In this document: positions 54,088-64,000 of the stretch, piece after piece | Numbering within the stretch: the stretch's first letter is position 1 | How the letters are laid out: every line of letters begins with the position of its first letter | Assembly: GCA_012064415.1 (NCBI GenBank) | Contig: SSNU01000035.1 | Location: forward strand, 1 to 64,000 | DNA: 64,000 nucleotides | Source of the DNA: Gyrodactylus bullatarudis | Taxonomy: Eukaryota > Platyhelminthes > Monogenea > Gyrodactylidea > Gyrodactylidae | Direction: 5' to 3' | Notes under the pieces: generated by a model | The model's database searches: none | What the model was told of the DNA's origin: nothing | Seen by the model: only the letters and a program-made list of their open reading frames with translations | Position numbers and translations under genes: made by a program

Positions 54088-57000
54088 TTATTGATCAGAG
54101 TCAAATGATTGATCTTCTTCGTCACCATCTAGGTCATCATCTCCTTCGACATCAATTTGCTTGATAAATCTATAGACAAGTGTATTAATGTAATTATTCA
54201 TGGCCCATACAATTGCACGAATGTTATAGAAAATGTTGTACATTAATTCCAACACTTCAAAAAAGTCAGTCATACACAAACCGAGAAAGATGAAGAGAAT
54301 GTTCAAAATCTTTTCCCACAAATCCTTCCTCCTGTGGATATCATCAATGCTAGTTCTGATAATTTTCAAATTATTCGGTTTTATCGTTAGACTGATCAGT
54401 TCATCATTATTTTTTTCTTCGTGAGAATGAATAACTTTCAATTTCCTAACGAGGCAGTCATGGGGACAAATGTACCTAGCATTTCCTAGTCCAATTCTGG
54501 ATGCATTTTCAAGGTACCAATCTATCAACTGTAAAAATGAATTAAAATATGGTTTCCTATACTAATTATTTGAATATGCATTGATTGAAATGAATTAAAT
54601 TGATTTAACTTTTCGTTGAATTGTCTTGTCTGTTGTCGATGTTATCAGAGGTTAATCCAATGAAAAGTGAATTAGGAATACTAGGCTTACGAGAGCACTT
54701 ACTAAACCTAGTTGGCATGAAGATGAGAATTCACAAAAAAACTCAATATTTTTCTCCGGGAACAAGTTTTTCTTTTGAAATAAAAAAATCTCTGAAAGAA
54801 TTCAAAATTGGGGCATATTTCGAATTTCCCACTTTTTCTGATCAAGATTAGACAAATTGAATTCGTCTTCTAATGGTATCGAATTGCTTTAATTCTTCAA
54901 TATTGATTAAAAAAATTGAAAAAAAAGTGGGAAATTCGTCATAAAAATTTAAAGCTAGACAATAAGAAATTCGTAACAAAAGGCACACATTTACGATTTG
55001 AAGAATTATAATTTTGACGCCAAGTTGAAAATTTCCTGCTGAGATCAATCAAAAGTTATTATTTTCAAGATTACTATTAAACAATGAAAATAAATATGTT
55101 AAAAAAGATTTCAGGAATCCCTTCAGAATCTAAGGGAGTTAGCTTTCGATTTCTTGATCACTTTTACTGTTTGATTTAAGATGTATAAAAAATTAAAAGT
55201 CTATCAAAAAAGAAAAAAGCAACTTTTGATCAATCTCTCAAATAAATAAATAGGGACTCACATCAGCATCGTTGAGTTGATCTAGATCAATGGAACATTG
55301 TCTCTGCTCATATATCGTGCTATTACAAATGTCCTTTGGATAGAATTTTGTATAGATAAACGGCAACAGAGTCTTGTCCGGATAGCAAGAACACTTTGTT
55401 ATACTATAGATATATTTTAGAGCAATCATGCATGTATAACGTGTATAACTGGTGGGGAGATATTCATTTGTTAAGTTACTGTACCAGATCATTGTTGGAT
55501 GTTTGTAGAAACATTTCATGGAATTCTTTCGGTCCTTCTCTTCATACTCATAAGTTAATAAATGATCTGTTGACTGATGTAGTTGGTGGTAGAAGCCATC
55601 TTTCCATTCGAATTTCATATTCATAAATGGTGGAAAGTAGAGATATTCGTCATAAACTGACCAGGGATACATGAAGAATTTGACTGAGGATAATTCAAAT
55701 GACTTTTTATCATTCTGTCAAATAAAATTACCGGTATAAGTTTAACTCAAAAAATGAAAAATTAATAAGTGATACAGGTATAATAGGTTTGAGCCAATAG
55801 AAAATATAAGAACCAATAATCTTCATTTCCTTTTTTTTAATTTTTTTAAATATTTTTTTAGGGAACCAGAGGTTCCCACTCGCAAAAATTATGCTGCATA
55901 ATTTATGCACCCGAGCGAAAATATTTGTGTCCGTCAATGTGCAATAGGCTAGGGTGATTTTTTTTCTGCGATCAACTCACAAGAGGACTTACTTTTCTGA
56001 TAAATTTTAGTATTCAGATCATGTTTTCCATAATTTTAAAGCGTGAAAGTCATTCTTCATTATGTCATTGCCTATTTTTCCCACAATATCCCACGGACAT
56101 GATAATATAACGAAATTAACCATGAAGCCCCTCTTGATGATAAGTTTACTATTTTTGAAGATAAAATTTAAGAAATTCATTAAATGGCCAAGATATTCCG
56201 GATTTTAGTGATTGCGTAGTAAAAATTCATTGAAAATTGAGCGGCGATTTGAAAAATTTTGGATTTTTAAAACCGAATGACATTATGGAGAATCATTTTC
56301 GACACATGCTTCAATACAAAATAATGCCTAGAATTGATAGTTCTATCAGAAAAGTTGGTCCTAATATGAGGTTAAAAATTTGTTGATTTTTTTGACACAA
56401 TTTGACCCTTAATTTATTCAAGATTTTTATCTTGATGACAATCGAAATTTAATTCAAGTTTCAAGTTAATATTATTGGTTGAAAAATCTCCTTATCCTAT
56501 TCGATGATATCTTCTCAAGATATAGGTAAAATGAATTGGTTTACCTATAAAAGACTATTTTGAGAAATTATGCGAAATTAGTTTCGACTATGATACTTTA
56601 AAAATAAAAGATAATATTTTAATAAGACTCAGGAAAAATTAAGCCTGAATCGATTTTTTCACTGTTTCCAATGTAGATTTTATTATTTTTTATGAAATGG
56701 AATCTTATGAAATTAGCTCTCTGATAAAAAAGTTCAATTCACAAGTTACGGCGTTGAAAGGAGCTTTTCAATGCTAAAGAATGTGCTCACAGATAATAGA
56801 AACTTTCGTAATAACAAAATAAATTTTTATTTACTCAAACAATTTAAATAAACTATATTTTTCTTTCTTTGAAAAGCTTGATAAAATATTTTTTAATTTA
56901 GCATATTTTATAGAATATTTTACATGATTAGAAAATATTTAAAAAGAATATATTCCGAAAATTTTAGCATTTTTTTGACCGTCCTGGTTATTATATATAA

Positions 57001-60000
57001 TATAATATTAGGCTTAGAGCCAGAGCTTCATATGATTTGACAGGAGTGTGACAAACTAAAGCGAATTTTGAATAAGTGCATTTTATACTATTCTTGATGT
57101 CATAACAGTTTTTCAAATAGATAAATGTTATCGCAAAAACATTGTTAGTTTCCAAAATCCCTGAGAGTCTGCAGACTCACTGATTGTTGCCCAGGGATTC
57201 TATAGAATTCCTAACGTTTCCAAATTCATTGTTACTATTGAATAGCTAATCCGAGAATCTGAATACCGAGTTTCCAAATTCCCTGGTTTACTAGGGAGTC
57301 TCAAATAAGTTCAATAGTATCCAAAAGAGGTATTAAAATAGACATTTAATAAAAATACCATAAGTCTGAAGATTTAGTCAATAGCTAGTTCAAGGTGCAA
57401 TTCATCGAAAAATCTTGATTCCATCTCAGAATATCCAAAATTGTTTTTATTTATCAATTTATTCCCAGTCTGATTGAAATAATGCTCATGAGCACTTTTA
57501 GAATAAAATTCATTATTATTTACTCACTATAATGGAGGTTTGTCTGAAGGAAATTTTGAATATTTCCTTTTTCCTTGGCTCTTTAATTTCTCTCCCTTGG
57601 AAATTGAACTAGATAAAAAATATGATTATGAAATCTTCAGTTGTAAGTAAATGTAACTTCAACATGTTATTGTGGTGTCAATCTTTTATATAACATATAA
57701 AGCTAATTGATTTGAAGCTGGGAATCTACGATTTTTACTAAAACCTCGAATTTTTTAATCAAAAATTCGAACAAGTTAAAGATTTTTTGGAATTCTACTC
57801 ATGTTGCCCACTTTTAAGATCTAATGAAATCTACTCCTAATAATCTGGAACTCTTTTTGACTATTTACAGGAATGTCTGGCTTGAAGAAAACTCTTGTAG
57901 CTTTGGATTCTTGGAAGGAATGGAATTGAATATAAAAAAATTAATTTTTAAAATTAAATCACTAAAGATGTCTCAAATCGCAAAAAAAGGGCCAGGCAGT
58001 GGGTTTGAACAAATCTTTAGATTATGATGTGAACTCACAAGATTTACTACTTGATACATTACCAACTTTGACTATTTGTTTTTTTGTAGACAAAAAGGTG
58101 AGGATCCAATTGGTAACATATTTGTTGATACCGAGACCATTAAGAGTATGAACGATAGCGGTAAAGGGAAGATTATCAAAGGCCTTTAAAATATCGAGAA
58201 TAATGACTAAGACAGGAATTTTCTTGTAAAGGTAGTTGCTTGTGGTATCCATAAAAGTGATCAAGTTTGAGACAGTACTTTTATTCGGCACAAATCCGTG
58301 TTGAGAAGGATCGAGGGAATCCAGAAAGATTGGTTTGATAAGCTGTGTAAGAATTGAGTCAATAAGCGAGAGGAAAATCAGCAGATTTGAGATTGGTCTA
58401 AAGTCATTAGGCGCTTTGGGGTTGGGACATTTTGGAATTGGAGTTAATTTAATATTAGTCCATTGCTCTGGAATATAACACGTGACAAATGTAGTAAGCC
58501 AGCCTTGAATGGAGGTCATCAGGTAGAGTTAGAAGAGTTTCGCATGAGCAGTGAAAAATATCTTTGCTTTTTTTCGAGTTTGAGTTTAAAAGAGAATCGA
58601 TAACGACTTACAAGATTTAATACTTGATAAGAGCCAGATTGAAACTTGTGTTGAAAGACATTTCCGCACAAAAGATCGATTTATCCATTAAATTATAATT
58701 ATCAGAAAAATCTTTTCAATGAGAATGAGACAACGTATAGAAAGCAGTTTATGAGTTTTTGTCTAGGATACCAATGTATGTATGTCTTAGAATAGTAATA
58801 GGAATTTCTACCGAGGGATTTGAATAGTCTGATGTAAAATTAGGCGCTTCTTCAAAATCTGAACTCAGATCTTAAAAATTTCCCTAAAATCTCTGAGACA
58901 ATTGAAAAAAGATAATTTTGAAGTTGCATCTATTAATATGACTTTTTAAAATTATTTGACGTTTAATAAAAACCTCAGTGTTTTTGTGAAACTTTCACCC
59001 TGTTTCATATGGACTTTTCAATAGGTTTTTTGAAATGAAAAAAAACTAACTACAAAATATCTGTGGTGATGCATTGCGCTTTCCTTTAGGCCTATTTGTA
59101 TTAGTGCCTTGGCGCGTCAATGAAAAAGACAAGAAGAAATCATCTTCCAGATTATTATTATTGGATTTTGTAATGTCAGAGGACTCTGCTGCTTTAGATG
59201 TGGAAGGTTTGTTGATCTTTTTAGTAGGTTTTTGATGTGATACCTCAATTGGTGGTGATTCAGTATGAAGGTGACCACATATCTAAATTTTATGAGCTTC
59301 AATTCTTAATGTCTTTTTCTGTTATCTAATCTTAAATAGAATTTTTGATAATAGCTTTCGAAATAACACACAGCTTGCTTCAAAATCCATTGAAAAATAT
59401 TCAAATCTTAGATGACCCCCTGTTTTAAAGACAAATTTAGCCCCGATATCCAAAAGTGTTCTCACAGAGGTACCATTAGTTGAACGCAATTTTTGGTTAA
59501 ATTAGAGAACAGTTGCCCCCTCTTATTTCTCTCTAAGTTTACTTTGAATCGTGTTGGTCTTGTTTGTCATTCAGAGAAATTACTGCAAAACAAGAGGGGC
59601 CAAATTTTCTATGGATTGGCCCAATTTTTACATACCTAGTTCACGTACAGCTTAGTCTACTCTCTATGCTCTAGTAAACATCAGACAATAACTTACTGAG
59701 AGACAAATATTTCCCTCTTCTGAGAACAGAACGTGAATTCCATAAATATCTGTTTTATAATTTGACCATACATTGTATTTCTTAATACCGATAGAATTGA
59801 AGCCAGAATTAAAAGGGGGATGAATGATCTTCCTAACATATGAATGATTATATAAAAATTTACAATCCTCTTCTTCAAAAAGCACACAAGAATCGATTAT
59901 TTGATTATCCAAGATAAAATCATTGATGATGCCTGTTATATTTGCATAATGGAAATGTCTGAAATAAAATTTAGCTGATCATTACTCTTCAAGATTCAAG

Positions 60001-60278
60001 TTTGAGCTTTGAATATCCAAGCAAAAGATAAAGTTTGGTATAGTTGGAGTTCTCGGTTTAATCATTAACTGATTCTGATTAATATCTCTTGAGTAGACAT
60101 AGTTTGTTGTGAAAATAGTGATTCCCAAAGATAAAAGCACTACAACAATTTTCTCAATTTTCTCAATAGTAGAAGTTTCTCCAAATATATATTTCAGCTC
60201 CCGAATCGATGTTAGAGAACAGAAGTTTGTGAAATAGGCTTTGAATTCTATCCAACTCTCGTGTGTTATTTCAGACAT
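54088..60278 (-). CDS. DEG/ENaC-family amiloride-sensitive sodium channel subunit, 4 exons
   Basis: Exons 60,278-59,986; 59,958-59,697; 55,714-55,262; 54,528-54,088 join in phase to 482 codons. Introns are 27 nt, 3,982 nt and 733 nt. Exon 1 has the cytoplasmic N-terminus with FCSLTSIRELKYIFGE (family: F...TS.HG...I) and TM1 (IVVVLLSLGITIFTTNYVYS). Exon 3 carries part of the extracellular domain (YTCMIALKYIYSITKCSCYP). Exon 4 carries CPHDCLVRKL and TM2 (ILNILFIFLGLCMTDFFEVL), then an acidic tail ending DGDEEDQSFDSDQ. Such channels are trimers gated by protons, peptides or force. It is shorter than typical (500-700 residues), the classical TM2 G-x-S filter is not obvious, and the HG motif is replaced by RE. 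Conductance may be atypical. Confidence 0.82.
54529..55261. other. DEG/ENaC intron 3 with foldback-related fragments
   Basis: Both sides of the intron carry words of the 52,266 foldback (TTTCCCACTTTTTCTGATCA near 54,825; GCCAAGTTGAAAATTTCC near 55,020; AATCAAAAGTTATTATTTTC near 55,045). It probably arose by insertion of a diverged member of that family into a formerly short intron. Confidence 0.4.
58022..58519 (-). pseudogene. LINE reverse transcriptase fragment (fingers and motif A)
   Basis: The frame reads WTNIKLTPIPKCPNPKAPND, FRPISNLLIFLSLIDSILTQ, LDPSQHGFVPNKSTVSNLIT and VIILDILKAFDNLPFTAIVH. This is the RT region from fingers to motif A of a CR1/Jockey-like LINE. The catalytic YADD region is absent, so it is a truncated copy. 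It is co-oriented with the ORF1-like fragment at 59,290-59,100, and the two probably derive from one insertion into the channel intron. Confidence 0.8.
59100..59290 (-). repeat. LINE 5' region fragment, second copy of 21,060-21,515
   Basis: Shares with the 21,060 block ATATGTGGT.ACCTTCATA, ACATCTAAAGCAGCAGAGT and GCGCCAAGGCACTAATAC, with internal deletions. Its reading frame is broken. Confidence 0.55.
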
Positions 60279-60493
60279 GAGTTTTTTCTAAAAGTGAGGT
60301 CTAAATTAAGTACTTTGTAAGCATTCATTTAAGAGTCTTAAATTAAGACTTTGTGAAAACTATAAAATTATTTGTAATTTTACTACTAGTTTCAAAATAA
60401 AACAAAAACTTTGAAGTGAAAACTTTTGTTTCAAAAATGAAATAATTTAAAATTTATCACATTTTGTCAAAGTTATTAATAAATTTTCTACTT
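60279..60493. promoter_or_regulatory. Divergent intergenic region, DEG/ENaC / DDX27
   Basis: 215 bp separates the start codons of the two divergent genes. It is AT-rich with no TATA or other element I can defend, but both promoters must lie within or overlap it. Confidence 0.35.
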
Positions 60494-62203
60494 ATGTCAT
60501 TCAAGTTCAATCCCTATTTTGTTTTCGACACAGAAACTGTCGCTGATCCAGTTATTGTTAAAAATACAGAACCTTCTCTTTCTAATAGCTCTCTCAAACG
60601 GAAAATTGATGAAACCCTTAAAGGATATGTTGACAATTCGGAACTTCCAGATCTCTCCAAATTGGCTCAAGATGAAAATATTAAATCAAAAAAGGTTAAA
60701 GTTGAAGATACATTCTCAATAAAGACATGCAAGGCCAAAAAAGAGACTAAAACCGAAGAAGTTTATGATTTCAAGCAAACCATAACACACTACAAAAATG
60801 TATCCTCTTTCATTGACTTTAAGTTGAACAAACCTCTATTGAAATCGCTTACTGAAATGCAAATTTTTGAGCCTACCCCCATCCAGTGTGCTTGTATTCC
60901 AATTGGATTACTGGGTAAAGATATATGTGCCTGTGCTCGAACAGGTTCTGGTAAAACCTTGGCTTTTCTTTTGCCTTATTTCGAGAAATTGATTGCCTCT
61001 TCATTCTCATCAAGTCATATTGCTAATACCACCAAGGCCTTGATTATAAGTCCAACAAGAGAACTGGCTGTACAAATCTATCAAGTTGGCGAGAAATTGC
61101 TCAAATATGCGCCCAAGATTGAAATTCAGCTTACTGCTGGTGGTTTGAATCTCCAAAACCAAGAGGCATCTCTCCGAAAGCGCCCCGATGTTATTGTAGC
61201 CACACCAGGTCGTCTTATTGATCACTTGAGTAATGCTCCCAACTTCAATTTATCGACAATCGAATATTTGGTTCTTGACGAAGCAGACAAGCTCTTAGAG
61301 GAGAACTTTATCGACCAAATCAAAGAAATCATTCGTCACTGTAGTATAAAACGGCAGACTATGTTATTTTCGGCAACTATGACAGAGCTTGTTAAAGAAC
61401 TTGTGGCTGTCTCTCTTAAGGATCCAGTTAGAGTATTTTTGAATCAGTCTACAGCTCTTGCTACTGAAATTCATCACGAGTTTGTTCGAATTAGATCGCA
61501 GTACGAAAATTCTCGTGAAGCTATTGTTGCTTCGATAATCTTTAGGTATTTCTCCAAAAGAACTATTGTCTTTATTCGCACCAAGAAAGAATGTCATCGA
61601 ATGTACATTATTCTGAGTCTTTTAAAAATCAAATGTGGAGAACTACACGGAGATATGTCACAGTCCCAACGGCTTGATACCTTGAACAGATTTGCAGTGA
61701 ATGCTGAAAATGATCCAATCGATATTTTAGTCGCTACTGACTTGGCCGCTCGTGGTCTTGATATTCCAGACGTACAGACTGTAATCAATCTTTCAATGCC
61801 TCCGTCAATGAAACAATTTGTCCATCGTGTCGGAAGAACAGCTCGAGCAAAAAAATCTGGTCGGGCAGTATCACTCATTGGAGACAATGATCGGAAATTG
61901 TTGAAAACCATCATAAAAGAAACCAAGTATCCTGTGAAATTGCGAAACATAAGCTCCGAGGTGATTGAGGTGTTCCAAAAGAAAATTAAGGACTTTGAAA
62001 AGATAATCCAAGAGATCTTGGCTATGGAAGGCTCCGAGCGTGAAATGAGGATTGCCAGTAAGCAAATGAAAGCAGTAGAAAACGGTATTGGCGGTTCTTC
62101 CCAGGCTAAAGACAGAAAAAATTGGTTCGATGAACAAAAGGAGATTAAAAAAGTTAATAAGAGAGCCAATAAAAAATTTTCCAATAATAAAAATAATAAA
62201 TAG
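60494..62203 (+). CDS. DDX27: ATP-dependent RNA helicase DDX27 (Drs1-like)
   Basis: 569 residues, intronless. The first in-frame ATG with family-like sequence is at 60,494 (MSFKFNPYFVFDTETV); the frame stays open upstream without another ATG. Motifs in order: FTPIQ-type Q motif (EPTPIQCACIP), I ARTGSGKT, Ia PTRELAVQ, GG, Ib TPGRLIDHL, II DEAD, III SAT, then FIRTKKECHRMYIIL, GELHGDMSQSQRL, V ATDLAARGLDI, VI HRVGRTARA. The C-terminus (DRKNWFDEQKE..KKVNKR) is the basic Drs1/DDX27 tail. The enzyme unwinds pre-rRNA during 60S subunit assembly in the nucleolus. It is shorter at the N-terminus than human DDX27. Its stop codon ends one base before the LRRC51 stop on the other strand. Confidence 0.95.
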   Translation: MSFKFNPYFVFDTETVADPVIVKNTEPSLSNSSLKRKIDETLKGYVDNSELPDLSKLAQDENIKSKKVKVEDTFSIKTCKAKKETKTEEVYDFKQTITHYKNVSSFIDFKLNKPLLKSLTEMQIFEPTPIQCACIPIGLLGKDICACARTGSGKTLAFLLPYFEKLIASSFSSSHIANTTKALIISPTRELAVQIYQVGEKLLKYAPKIEIQLTAGGLNLQNQEASLRKRPDVIVATPGRLIDHLSNAPNFNLSTIEYLVLDEADKLLEENFIDQIKEIIRHCSIKRQTMLFSATMTELVKELVAVSLKDPVRVFLNQSTALATEIHHEFVRIRSQYENSREAIVASIIFRYFSKRTIVFIRTKKECHRMYIILSLLKIKCGELHGDMSQSQRLDTLNRFAVNAENDPIDILVATDLAARGLDIPDVQTVINLSMPPSMKQFVHRVGRTARAKKSGRAVSLIGDNDRKLLKTIIKETKYPVKLRNISSEVIEVFQKKIKDFEKIIQEILAMEGSEREMRIASKQMKAVENGIGGSSQAKDRKNWFDEQKEIKKVNKRANKKFSNNKNNK

Positions 62204-62204
62204 C

Positions 62205-62747
62205 TCATTTATTGAAGATTCTTGTTTTCGATATTTCGTAGTCTCTACAACTCAGGGTGGTAAAGTCTAAACTGACCAGATTTGGTAATAAGCTTAGTAT
62301 TCTATAGAAATAGCCCGTCTTATTCTCCAATGGGTTCCCATGTAGAGTCAACTTTCTGAGGCTTTCCAATTTCTTCAGTTTAGAGATTTCCTGTTCCTCA
62401 CTAATTTTATTACCGTGTAGGTAGAGAATTTTGATATTGGCAAACTTGAAGAGCTCTGGGCTTATCTTATTTATTTGATTATTCGATAAATCAATCCAAG
62501 TAATCGACTCTTCTGGTGAAGCGAAATAAAATTTGAGAAAGCTTGACAAATTTTCCATGTTACTGATTTCGTTATCATTCAATCTAACTGATGGTGTCAA
62601 ATATTTTTTGTTTGCATCCTTCTTTTGCACTTGGTTAAGCCAAAGACGAGGTTCTACAAAATTCTTACCTTCCGAGGAACAATTTTCGAAAGAATCAATC
62701 TTCATAAACGAAAAGTCCAGGGGATCATGGTGCTCAGAGATTTTCAT
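62205..62747 (-). CDS. LRRC51: Leucine-rich repeat protein LRRC51
   Basis: 180 codons from ATG 62,747, intronless. The start MKISEHHDPLDFSFMKIDSF matches the PLDYSF opening of LRRC51. An LRR array follows: WLNQVQ, SITWIDLSNNQINKI (family: LAWIDLSFNDL), IKILYLHGNKISEE, LRKLTLHGNPLENKTGYFY (family: LRSLTLHGNP.EE.KGYR) and LVSLDFTTLSCRD. This pattern separates it from other LRR proteins. In vertebrates the gene is fused or overlapping with TOMT (LRTOMT). The role is poorly known, often ciliary or sensory. It is tail to tail with DDX27, so the transcripts must overlap. Confidence 0.88.
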   Translation of the reverse strand: MKISEHHDPLDFSFMKIDSFENCSSEGKNFVEPRLWLNQVQKKDANKKYLTPSVRLNDNEISNMENLSSFLKFYFASPEESITWIDLSNNQINKISPELFKFANIKILYLHGNKISEEQEISKLKKLESLRKLTLHGNPLENKTGYFYRILSLLPNLVSLDFTTLSCRDYEISKTRIFNK

Positions 62748-63036
62748 GTCAATCTCGAATTCACTACAGGTTGATCTCAATTTTTAGCGCTTACTTCAAC
62801 TTGGATAGGAGCCCTGGAGAGAACCATTGAGCTACGGAGCTTTTCATTCAACCCAGCGTAAATCTTTAGTTGTAAAATGAAAATTACAAACTTGAATCTT
62901 GTAGTTTCAGTGCATCTGATTGGTCGAGAGTGTTAAATTGAAAGAGATAGGAAGAAATAAAAATATGAATTTAATGGTTTATAGAGATAAATTTTCAATA
63001 CAGCTTTTTCATTCAAGTGCAATGTTTTACGGAGAA

Positions 63037-64000
63037 TTAACTAATGGTTCCGTTATCTAGTAGAAGAAAATCTTGACTGGTAAAATTACCATATAGTCCC
63101 AAGACGTCAATGTATTCGTCAAAAGATTCACAAGCGACAATGTTTTCATTGAAATGTATCAAAAGTTTTGGCAGCAAAAGGATGAGCTTTTCATCGTTGT
63201 TCCTGATGAAATCCCTGAGGGTAGAAGGCCAATCTTTACCTTTATCAGATGAGATATCCTGATAGAAAGTAGAAAAATAATCAAATTAAAATCAAAAGAG
63301 CTGAAAAAATAAGGGACTCACTTGAAATATAATCTCATATAGGGAATCGATGAGACCAAAGAAGAACAGATAGGGTTTCAGTATGGTCCAGACATGATTA
63401 GGCTCCTTCAAGACGACTATTTTCTGGCTCAAGAGTTCTCTCAGGGGTTTGGTCTTGACCTCGACATATTTGACAATTCTCTTGAGTATAGAGGCCTTCA
63501 GTTCTGGTGTCCACATGTCAAATGAATGTAGACATATTGCTTTAATGGCGAATAGGAGGGGATCAAAGTAAGATGTGTTTATATCACCGATGAATTCATT
63601 AAACTGTGATTTGGTCAGATTCCAATCATTCTGATGAAAGATGGAGAGCTGAATTAAATGGGGAATAAGATTTATGATGGCGTCCCGTGAGCCACCTCCA
63701 ACATCATTGTGAAAGGTGTGCTGCTTAGCAAAGGAGAATAATAAATACTTTAGACTGGCCGTAAAGGCCTCGTATGGATTTTCATGGAGATGAATTTTAA
63801 CATTGAGCTCGTTAACTTTCAGTTTGTATTCTTGTTCGAGGGCTTTGTCTGATTCTGTTGGCTGATAGATGGGAATAAGACAATTGCATTTGATATCACG
63901 ATTATTTCTCTGTGCCACAGTCCATTCTCCTTCAGAACTATTTTTGAGAGAACTGGAATGACAGTTGTAATGAATGAAGACGAAATTGGTCAGGAATGAG
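63037..64000 (-). CDS. UBR4: E3 ubiquitin ligase UBR4, C-terminal end (partial)
   Basis: Exon running off the window (64,000-63,322) plus last exon 63,258-63,037, joined in phase by a 63-nt intron. The frame starts mid-protein with NFVFIHYNCHSSSLKNSSEG and EWTVAQRNNRDIKCNCLIPI. It continues with GGGSRDAIINLIPHLIQL (family: GGGGRESNIHLIPYIIHTVL), LFFFGLIDSLYEIIF (family: LLFWALVDLIYNMF), WPSTLRDFIRNNDEKL and FDEYIDVLGL. This is the conserved C-terminal E4-type catalytic region of the giant UBR4/p600 ligase (about 5,000 residues in animals). UBR4 ubiquitinates N-degron and misfolded proteins. The rest of the gene must lie beyond position 64,000. Confidence 0.9.

Larger units (their letters stand above)
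55715..59696. other. 4-kb DEG/ENaC intron filled with repeats
   Basis: Contents: a dispersed repeat at about 56,030-56,365 (inverted relative of 32,370-32,690), a single-armed foldback relative at 57,706-57,822, a LINE RT fragment at 58,022-58,519 and a LINE 5' fragment at 59,100-59,290 (both minus). No independent gene was seen. Confidence 0.55.

Noticed and set aside
61594..62208. 204-codon minus-strand frame opposite DDX27
   Set aside because: Shadow of a strongly conserved helicase coding sequence.
1..64000. CRISPR arrays, operons, prophage or other prokaryotic systems
   Set aside because: Spliced metazoan genes and eukaryotic retroelements throughout; the tandem repeats at 6,600 are coding and those at 51,517 are transposon ends without spacers.

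Overview
This is a fragment of an AT-rich animal nuclear genome. Intact or nearly intact genes encode metazoan proteins: a DEG/ENaC channel, an SLC15-type peptide transporter, USP47, UBR4, a WIPI/ATG18 autophagy protein, HMG-CoA lyase, DDX27, LRRC51 and ribosomal protein S29. Many introns, reconstructed by hand with GT..AG ends and kept reading phase, are only 27-50 nt long (several exactly 27), while others in the same genes reach kilobases because they hold transposon debris. Such tiny introns in an animal recall dicyemid/orthonectid mesozoans. That placement is an inference, not proven by the sequence.

Layout. 1-22,888 is almost entirely mobile-element territory plus one lysine/glutamate-rich host-like gene (about 5,682-8,541, minus). 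It holds several Penelope-like element (PLE) copies with GIY-YIG endonuclease ends, a non-LTR retrotransposon remnant, and a repeated PLE-associated terminal repeat. It also holds two tRNA-like SINE copies that each carry a hammerhead ribozyme core (17,797-17,839 minus; 18,162-18,204 plus). A DNA transposon at 18,527-20,475 has 495-bp inverted repeats, and the 5' half of the same protein family lies at 3,962-4,956.

22,889-35,932 is one peptide-transporter gene (minus, 8 exons, 697 codons) whose large introns contain a TIR element, hAT-like MITEs and other repeats. 36,402-42,797 is USP47 (minus), divergently paired with RpS29 (42,949-43,119, plus). 43,804-48,291 is a 10-exon WIPI gene with a non-autonomous Mutator-like element in its last intron. 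49,543-51,841 is a near-complete Mutator-like element (MULE) with terminal inverted repeats and a perfect 9-bp target duplication. 52,266-53,004 is a foldback element abutting HMG-CoA lyase (53,032-53,986, minus). 54,088-60,278 is a DEG/ENaC gene (minus), divergent from the intronless DDX27 gene (60,494-62,203, plus). DDX27 converges on LRRC51 (62,205-62,747, minus) with one base between stop codons. The 3' end of UBR4 (63,037-64,000, minus) runs off the window.

The host genes are housekeeping, autophagy, ubiquitin, transport and RNA-processing genes with no evident shared pathway. The most unusual element is the SINE that combines a Glu-type tRNA-like Pol III promoter with a self-cleaving ribozyme core, arranged as a foldback. 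The second is the ultrashort-intron architecture, which also appears to apply to transposon genes.
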